Source: Candidatus Woesearchaeota archaeon
GTDB lineage: Archaea; Nanobdellota; Nanobdellia; Woesearchaeales; UBA11576
DNA: 6,370 nt
Assembly (NCBI GenBank): GCA_016219765.1
Contig: JACRKM010000043.1
Location: forward strand, 1-6,370
Direction of reading: 5' to 3'
The notes under the pieces are model-generated. The model saw only the letters and a program-made list of their open reading frames with translations, did no database searches and was not told where the DNA came from. The translations under genes were made by a program, and so were the position numbers. Shown here piece after piece: positions 4,365-6,370 of this stretch (positions within the stretch are counted from its first letter, which is position 1; each line of letters begins with the position of its first letter).

Positions 4365-4951
4365 TGGTTTTGCTTGGGTTCTGTTTTTTTCTTTTGTTTG
4401 TGTTCCCGCAGCCGCAGTTTGTGCTGTACGCCCCGCAGTACGGCGTCAACTACTTGTGGAATAGTAAGATGTGTCGTGTCGATCACGATATTGTAATGTT
4501 TTTTGTCGTAATAATCAACGTTGTAGATTTTCTTGTAACGGTAGACCTCAAGATCACGACGTGCATGGATGTTTTCAAGGGTACTCTGAAGACTGTCATT
4601 ATAGTGTTCATCTGGCCGCTTCGCGTGGAATATGCGTTTTGCAGCTTCTTCATCACTCACGTCAAGAAACACCTTTATAGAGTGCGGAATAAAGAACCAG
4701 GAAAGCCGCCCATCAATGACAAAGTTATCCCGTGTGGCTCCAAAATTCTTTTGTCGTTCATCAAGTTCCTGGTCAACGCTTGAATCAGTCTCGGCGATCC
4801 TGTTGAGCTCCAGCACAGTGACTTTTCGCTCGTTTGCCATCTGGCGCATGAAGTCTCCCGTTGAGAAATGTTCGATGCCTAATCGTTTGGAGAGCTCCTT
4901 TGCAATCGTGCTTTTTCCTGAACCGAGCGCTCCAGAGATCGTAATTATCAT
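4361..4951 (-). CDS. cmk: Cytidylate kinase, archaeal CMP/dCMP kinase type
   Basis: This P-loop nucleoside monophosphate kinase transfers phosphate from ATP to CMP or dCMP in the cytosol, supplying CDP for nucleic acid and CDP-lipid synthesis. The Walker A loop is GALGSGKST (7-15). FSTGDFMRQMANER (29-42) matches the archaeal Cmk NMP-binding segment, ERQ-like DERQ (64-67) follows, and NFVIDGRLSWFF (76-87) is the Walker-B-like strand preceding VFLDV (94-98). The basic ARRDLEVYRYKKIYNVDYYD (130-149) is the lid/lower helix, and YNIVIDTT (153-160) the last strand. At 196 residues it is slightly long: the tail from about 177 (HKLRLREHKQKKKTEPKQNH) is Lys/Arg/Gln-rich, looks disordered and could bind nucleic acid. 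The gene begins 59 bp after the reductase stop with its own TATA box. Distinction from an adenylate kinase rests on the archaeal-Cmk motifs. Confidence 0.88.
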   Translation of the reverse strand: MIITISGALGSGKSTIAKELSKRLGIEHFSTGDFMRQMANERKVTVLELNRIAETDSSVDQELDERQKNFGATRDNFVIDGRLSWFFIPHSIKVFLDVSDEEAAKRIFHAKRPDEHYNDSLQSTLENIHARRDLEVYRYKKIYNVDYYDKKHYNIVIDTTHLTIPQVVDAVLRGVQHKLRLREHKQKKKTEPKQNH

Positions 4952-4973
4952 ACACCAAAAGCAAGAAGAGAGT

Positions 4974-4982
4974 GATATAAAT
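4974..4982 (-). promoter_or_regulatory. TATA box of cmk (leaderless)
   Basis: On the - strand ATTTATATC is centred about 27 nt upstream of the cmk ATG at 4951, in the 59-bp gap after the reductase gene. The predicted transcript starts at or within a base or two of the ATG. Confidence 0.6.
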
Positions 4983-5010
4983 GTGTCGATTTACGAGTAG
5001 CTGCTTGAAA

Positions 5011-6099
5011 TCAGCCGCGCTCAAAACGCTGATGCGCGCGCCAATGCTCACCATTATTTGACAAAGCAGCCATCAATGATAATTCGCCTGCAAGGACCGC
5101 TGCCGTAATAATTTCCGCAAGTGCTTTTGCGTTTGAACCCGGCGGGTCTCCAGAGCCGTACAGGCCAAGCGTTTCAAGATTCTGTTTTGCGTGAGGAAGC
5201 TTTGTTCCTCCGCCAATTGTGCCGACAATCAAAGCAGGCAAATGAACTGCAAACGTGGCTGACCCATCGTCATTGCACTTTACAGATGTCGATCCAAGAG
5301 ATCCTTCGACAACATTCGCCACATCCTGCCCAAATGCGAGGTACATCGCCGCTACAATGTTCGCGTGATGCGCATTATTTCCACCCACGCAACCAGCAAG
5401 CCTGGAGCCGACACAATTCTTCTTATAGTTCACATCTTCAAGGCGTTGCGCCGTTGTATGCAGATTCTTCTCAAGAATGTCGCGGGGAATATGAAGCGAA
5501 GCCAAGACCGTCTTTCCCCTCCCCTTCTCTACATTGACACGTGCAGGCTTCTTGTCCGTACAGTAATTGCTCGACACTGTGAGAAGGTCTACATCATTTT
5601 GAAACTGTGGAAGACTGCGGATGTGCTCCCAGATGTACTGAGCCGCCTTCGTTGTCATGTTGTGCCCTGCAGCATCCGCACAAAACATTCCAATCCTCAC
5701 GTAGGCGTCGCTTACATGCTGCAGCGCTTCGATCGACATAAGTTTTCCATGCGTCGTTGTTCTCGCTACAACCTCATAGAGCGTGTGAAAGTTGGATCGC
5801 AGATATTGGCACAACTCTTCCGCCTTTGCACAGCTGGTAGTTGAAAAAAGAGGAGCACGCGTCATCTCGTCCTTTTCGACAATCGTTTCAACTCCACCGC
5901 ACAAGTTTGCAATCTTTATTCCACGAGCTGTGGAAGGAATGAGAGGGACTTCGGCTGTTGCGAGAGGAATCTTATATTCTCCAGATGCACATTGGCCGCG
6001 GACATGCAGCGGCCCGATAATATAGGTCGGCAAAGAAATCGTTCGCTCTTCAAGGCAGCGTATTCTGGTTTCTGCCGCGTCGCGCTTAGGCTCTGTCAT
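5011..6099 (-). CDS. hmgA: Hydroxymethylglutaryl-CoA reductase (NADPH), class I
   Basis: This enzyme reduces HMG-CoA to mevalonate with two NADPH, the committed step to archaeal isoprenoid lipids. All four catalytic residues can be placed: Glu50 in LATAEVP, Lys183 in NYCTDKKPA, Asp259 in FGQDVA, and His356 in the C-terminal WRAHQRF. The cofactor motif DAAGHNM (142-148) replaces the usual DAMGMNM, and GTIGGGTKLP (293-302) and LAGELSLMAAL (336-346) are canonical. At 362 residues it is shorter than typical archaeal enzymes (about 400). The N-terminal dimerisation segment around ENVIGxxxIP is absent: the protein passes from RIRCLEERTISLPTY straight into IIGPLHVRG. There is no transmembrane anchor, so it is soluble. 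The start ATG at 6099 is supported by a TATA-like box 25 nt upstream. The gene is the first of the - strand series. Confidence 0.95.
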   Translation of the reverse strand: MTEPKRDAAETRIRCLEERTISLPTYIIGPLHVRGQCASGEYKIPLATAEVPLIPSTARGIKIANLCGGVETIVEKDEMTRAPLFSTTSCAKAEELCQYLRSNFHTLYEVVARTTTHGKLMSIEALQHVSDAYVRIGMFCADAAGHNMTTKAAQYIWEHIRSLPQFQNDVDLLTVSSNYCTDKKPARVNVEKGRGKTVLASLHIPRDILEKNLHTTAQRLEDVNYKKNCVGSRLAGCVGGNNAHHANIVAAMYLAFGQDVANVVEGSLGSTSVKCNDDGSATFAVHLPALIVGTIGGGTKLPHAKQNLETLGLYGSGDPPGSNAKALAEIITAAVLAGELSLMAALSNNGEHWRAHQRFERG

Positions 6100-6119
6100 A
6101 TAGCATCACTCAAAGTTAC

Positions 6120-6127
6120 GTAAATAA
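6120..6127 (-). promoter_or_regulatory. Candidate TATA element of the HMG-CoA reductase gene
   Basis: On the - strand TTATTTAC is centred about 25 nt before the ATG at 6099, the same geometry as the cmk and antitoxin promoters, though a weaker match. It falls within a repeat of ACGTAAA (6118-6124 and 6131-6137). An alternative A/T stretch, TTTATTAAA, lies at about 6155-6163. Confidence 0.4.
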
Positions 6128-6370
6128 GTCACGTAAACCCCAACAAGCAGCCATTTAATAAACATTTGGACAGGATTTTATTCGATCGCATTATCGTTAT
6201 TGGAGCAAGTTAATTGCGGATGGATTTTGACCGGCTTGTTTGCAAGTTATCATAAAATGTTGTGGGGTGCTACTTTTTCTTCGTTTATACGGTCTATAAA
6301 GCTAGTCTGATATGTTCGTCTGTTTCTGGTTTTGTTGAAAATGAGTCGCGACGCAGCAATTTTCGTCGTG
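6128..6370. other. Intergenic region with a possible + strand gene start at the right edge
   Basis: No RNA gene, long hairpin or long ORF is visible upstream of the reductase. GCAAGTTA occurs twice (6205-6212 and 6242-6249). Near the edge, CTATAAAG (6294-6301, + strand) is a fair TATA box. An ATG at 6341 opens a frame that runs to the end (MSRDAAIFVV), with a predicted leader of about 19 nt and no SD. This may be the start of a divergent gene but is only ten codons long here. Confidence 0.3.

Noticed and set aside
4304..4783. Long + strand frame with hydrophobic stretches, superficially membrane-like
   Set aside because: It lies antisense to cmk, whose P-loop and other motifs are unmistakable. 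The hydrophobicity is the complement of the charged cmk codons.
5365..5844. 159-residue + strand frame
   Set aside because: Antisense to the HMG-CoA reductase catalytic region, with no family-like pattern.
1..6370. CRISPR array, tRNA or rRNA gene
   Set aside because: No regularly spaced repeats, cloverleaf or rRNA-like stretch could be found on either strand by eye.

Overview
The window reads as a piece of an archaeal genome, most likely a small-genome (DPANN-like) lineage. The evidence is a class I HMG-CoA reductase, an archaeal-style CMP kinase, and A/T-rich TATA boxes centred about 24-27 nt upstream of several start codons, which is the geometry of leaderless archaeal mRNAs. A GGTGA-type ribosome binding site on the one gene with a clear leader agrees. 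The lineage is an inference, because there is no rRNA or other phylogenetic marker here.

Layout. Positions 1-122 hold nested GC-rich hairpins resembling an IS200/IS605-type transposon end. They abut the surviving C-terminal two thirds of a queuosine-salvage (Qng1/DUF2419) gene on the + strand (86-715). Everything else that is confidently coding lies on the - strand. Read in the direction of transcription from the right end, it runs: HMG-CoA reductase (6099-5011), cytidylate kinase (4951-4361), a small conserved hypothetical protein (4335-3967), a 236-bp non-coding mobile element (3930-3695), a tiny very acidic protein (3485-3315), arginyl-tRNA synthetase (3022-1331), and a RelB-like antitoxin / RelE-like toxin pair (1213-762). 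The toxin converges on the truncated queuosine gene.

The genes look mostly independently transcribed housekeeping units: isoprenoid lipid synthesis, pyrimidine nucleotide supply and tRNA charging. Only antitoxin and toxin are clearly a translationally coupled operon (TAATG overlap plus an internal SD). Several other genes carry their own TATA box even where the intergenic gap is under 60 bp.

The best non-genic signal is the 3687-3938 segment. It has an 8-bp direct repeat (TATTTTTC) exactly flanking perfect 14-bp terminal inverted repeats that continue as an imperfect 41-bp inverted repeat, with internal hairpins and no ORF. This is the hallmark of a MITE. The left edge (1-122) is a second likely mobile-element scar, which probably broke the queuosine-salvage gene. 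The 56-residue acidic ORF at 3315-3485, with a strong promoter and SD, is the best candidate for an uncharacterised gene.
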